Positions 61,517 to 64,000 of a DNA stretch of 64,000 nucleotides are shown one piece after another. The position numbers and the translations under genes are program-made. The notes beneath the pieces are model-generated. The model saw only the letters and a list, made by a program, of their open reading frames with translations, was not told the DNA's origin and did not search any database. Every line of letters starts with the position of its first letter. The first letter of the stretch is position 1. The stretch comes from Hepsetus odoe (taxonomy: Eukaryota; Chordata; Actinopteri; Characiformes; Hepsetidae), in assembly GCA_017165825.1 (NCBI GenBank), contig CM029367.1:25203607-25267606 (forward strand), read 5' to 3'.

Positions 61517-63044
61517 ATTTGTCACTTATTTTTTATTATCACAGATTACAAAAATACCTTTTATACTTTTTAGTAATTTTACTCAAGTCATTAGTTAAAA
61601 TTCTCTGCTCTGATCCCTGAACACATTCATCCTTAAGTTTAAAAGCAAACTAATCACCATGGAGATTACATGAAGAAGTAGTTTTCCTACATTTACAAAT
61701 ATAAAACAGTTTTACTAATTTATTATAATGTCATCATGTCATTAGCATGGATGCTAACTGATCATGTTAAAATAAAACATTTTTTAAGTTTTCGGGGTTC
61801 ACGCCCTTTTCAGTCTTTAAATATATATTCTAATAGATTAGGTTGTGAAATATGGTAAGAAAATAAGATTTACATTTTTCTCAAATCGCTCCTCAAACTG
61901 AGGGAGCAGGAGAAACGTTAGCTAAAGCTAGCCGACTGTTAGCTAGCTAATGCTAACTCGGTAAAATAACTGCAAAATATTAACGTTAGAACAACTATTC
62001 ATATTTTTTATTACTTTAAAACAATAACACACGTTTTCTTTCGAAATGTTCCCTTATACACAAAGTAAAGCGACGTTTTGGGAGTTTAATCGGGGTTGCG
62101 GCCTACATGAGGAAGGCTTTTGGTTACACGGCACCACTGACTAAAACTCCCAGTTCAGGGATTTGGAGCATTCTCCAGTTGCTAGAAACTCAGGGTAACT
62201 TGGTTTAATTATTTTGGCAAGGATATAATTCCATAATAACACACATAACAGCATTACTGGACCATCAAATTAGAAAATAAAAGGGATTTCCTAACGTAAA
62301 GCCAAACATCCGGGTCTCTCAGGGACGAGTCGTCAGGCGATTCGACCAACTGTCAGTAACGGTCGCCCTCAGGTGTGTTTATCCGATAAAACCGATAAAC
62401 TAAGGATAAACTTTATCAGTACGAGCTATTTAATTCCCTGTTTACAAAATATCGATTGACTCTAAACCAGGCTCTGATTTCCAGCCGTTTATAAGCGCCT
62501 CTCGGTCCAGTAATAGAAAAAAATGGACTAACGAAAGTCTGACATACTGGACCAAAAGTGCTACGTTATAATGGCAATCTGCTGCTTTTAGCTGAACATG
62601 TTCGAATTAAACTATGTAAACTATGTAGTAGCATCACTACTTCAATTATTTATACTATACTAAACACTAGTTCATTTAACAGCTGACAAAAATACCTCTT
62701 TATTCGTCTCCTTGGGCTGGATCTGTCTCAACACTGGTGAACGTCATTATGTTTCATCACTTTTTTTGATTTCCAGTTCATGAAAAAAAAATCTAAATAC
62801 AACCGGAATATTTAATCAGGGCCAAACCCTAGTTTTGAGTTCGACTCTTCATCCCCGAAGGCTGGATTCGTAGAATCGATTCTTATTTGATCGACTCCGA
62901 GTCCGTTCTACGCTGTGAATCAGCTGAAGCTTTATCTAGGGCGCCTTTGATCTGTTAATTAGCTAAATCAGTTAGTTCTCTCACCTAAGCTGCCAGCAGT
63001 TATATTCAATTAATTAACCCGATTACTTTGTAGTTTCATTTTCA
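61517..63044. other. Upstream DNA with CpG-bearing patches
   Basis: No gene recognised. Patches at 61910-61965 (GCTAGCTAATGCTAAC repeats) and about 62310-62400 are richer in CpG than the surrounding DNA. Confidence 0.45.
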
Positions 63045-63222
63045 CGCTGGAGTCCATCCCAGCTCACACAGGGTGAAGGACGGGGGACACAGGTCACCAG
63101 CCCATCGCAGGGAGGAGCATGACGGGACGTCACCTTGCTCAAGGGTACCTCAGGGTAACCTATTGGGAAGGGGTTCCTCCGATCATGTGGCCAACACCCT
63201 AACCACTAGGCCACCGCTGCCC
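63045..63222 (-). mobile_element. tRNA-derived SINE, family C, tail-truncated
   Basis: Minus-oriented: GCTGGAGTCCATCCCAGCTC at left, CTTGCTCAAGGGTACCTCAG, and head complement CTAACCACTAGGCCACCGCT. The final CAGTCAGTC tail is missing and box B is partly deleted. Confidence 0.8.
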
Positions 63223-63284
63223 CTGGTTTTGGCTCTTTGTATTAAAATCAGATGTCATTGCGGTCATACTGGCTTAAAAATAAT

Positions 63285-63455
63285 GGGGTGGTGGTGGTCT
63301 AGTGGTAGGATACTTGCCTATGGACCTATGGTTCAAGAGGTTCCAGGTTCCCACCTCTAGCCCTACCACCACTGGGTCCCTGAGCAAGACCCTTAAACTG
63401 AAAAGGGTCATGGACATGGCAGTCGCTCTGGATAAGAGCGTAAATGTAAATGTAA
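63285..63455 (+). mobile_element. tRNA-derived SINE, family A
   Basis: Head GGTGGTCTAGTGGTAGGATA, body CTGAGCAAGACCCTTAA, tail GTCGCTCTGGATAAGAGCGT followed by AAATGTAAATGTAA. A short gap has removed part of box B. Confidence 0.8.
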
Positions 63456-64000
63456 TATATATAATCAAATGGGAGTGTAACTGGGACTGAATCAGACCTC
63501 TAAATCTACCTCTAAATCAGTGTATCTGAGATACACATGTTTCCTCCTCCTCTACAAGGAGGAGGAAACATTGACCACAATGCATGAGGCCTGTAGTGTC
63601 AAGGAGGCCTGTACACAAAGCAGCTATCAGCCTAGCTAGTGCATGAGTGTGTGTTTGTGTATGTGTGTATTTGTATATTGTGCCCCCAGCCCTACAACCC
63701 TCCCCCACTCCATCTCTTCCCATCTCCAGCATGTGAATGCAATGAATGACTGTAGACCAGCAAGGATCTGCACAGGGTCATCAGGCATGCACGCATGAGG
63801 TCTAGCTAAAAGGTTTTAATGTACTAATATATTTCAATTTAGAAGATATTTAGATATAATCGATCACTTGATTTCGTTCAGCATAATATTAAATTATTAT
63901 GTAATAGGATGAAGATCTATGTTCATTTGCAGATGTTTGGGCACATGTGACCAAATTACAATGTTATTGGAAACCATAAAAAAGTATCACTACAGCAAAC
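63456..64000. other. Right edge, nothing recognised
   Basis: Contains a short near-palindrome at about 63540-63570 (TCCTCCTCCTC...GAGGAGGA) and AT-rich DNA. No gene seen. Confidence 0.5.

Overview
The window is vertebrate nuclear DNA, and almost certainly from a teleost fish. It is AT-rich and intron-rich, and it carries fish-type Tc1/mariner elements, tRNA-derived SINEs and non-LTR retrotransposon fragments. Three complete protein-coding genes can be rebuilt exon by exon. In every case the reading frame and GT/AG splice sites close without a break. Their order, tspan15 - tacr2 - hk1, is the same neighbourhood seen on human chromosome 10q22.

Layout. (1) About 1-5.1 kb: DNA downstream of tspan15, with a Tc1-like deletion derivative, a SINE and a probable tspan15 3' UTR. 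A doubtful terminal-exon-like ORF sits at the left edge. (2) 5.1-30.5 kb, minus strand: tspan15, 8 coding exons, 294 aa, a TspanC8 tetraspanin. Its large introns hold most of the mobile elements. (3) 30.5-34.9 kb: the tspan15 promoter, a possible second regulatory cluster, and a LINE reverse-transcriptase fragment. (4) 34.9-41.7 kb, plus strand: tacr2, 5 coding exons, 378 aa, a tachykinin receptor of the class A GPCR family. (5) 41.7-45.8 kb: the tail-to-tail tacr2/hk1 interval, with a nested SINE and a Tc1/mariner relic. (6) 45.8-59.6 kb, minus strand: hk1, 18 coding exons, 918 aa, the two-halved hexokinase 1 with its N-terminal mitochondrial-binding peptide. (7) 59.6-64 kb: hk1 upstream DNA and more SINEs.

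The three genes are conserved neighbours and do not form a functional operon. Tspan15 escorts the protease ADAM10, Tacr2 signals from tachykinin peptides, and Hk1 makes glucose-6-phosphate. I see no CRISPR array, no free-standing tRNA or rRNA gene, no bacterial or viral operon, and no convincing undescribed system. The most interesting signals are structural. They are the exact exon-length duplication inside hk1, SINE insertions with readable target-site duplications, two independent deletion derivatives of one Tc1-like element, a perfect 15-bp hairpin in tspan15 intron 4, and a CRE/E-box/NRF1-like cluster upstream of tspan15.

Exon boundaries were worked out by hand from reading frame, splice consensus and remembered family sequences. 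No alignment or transcript data were available.
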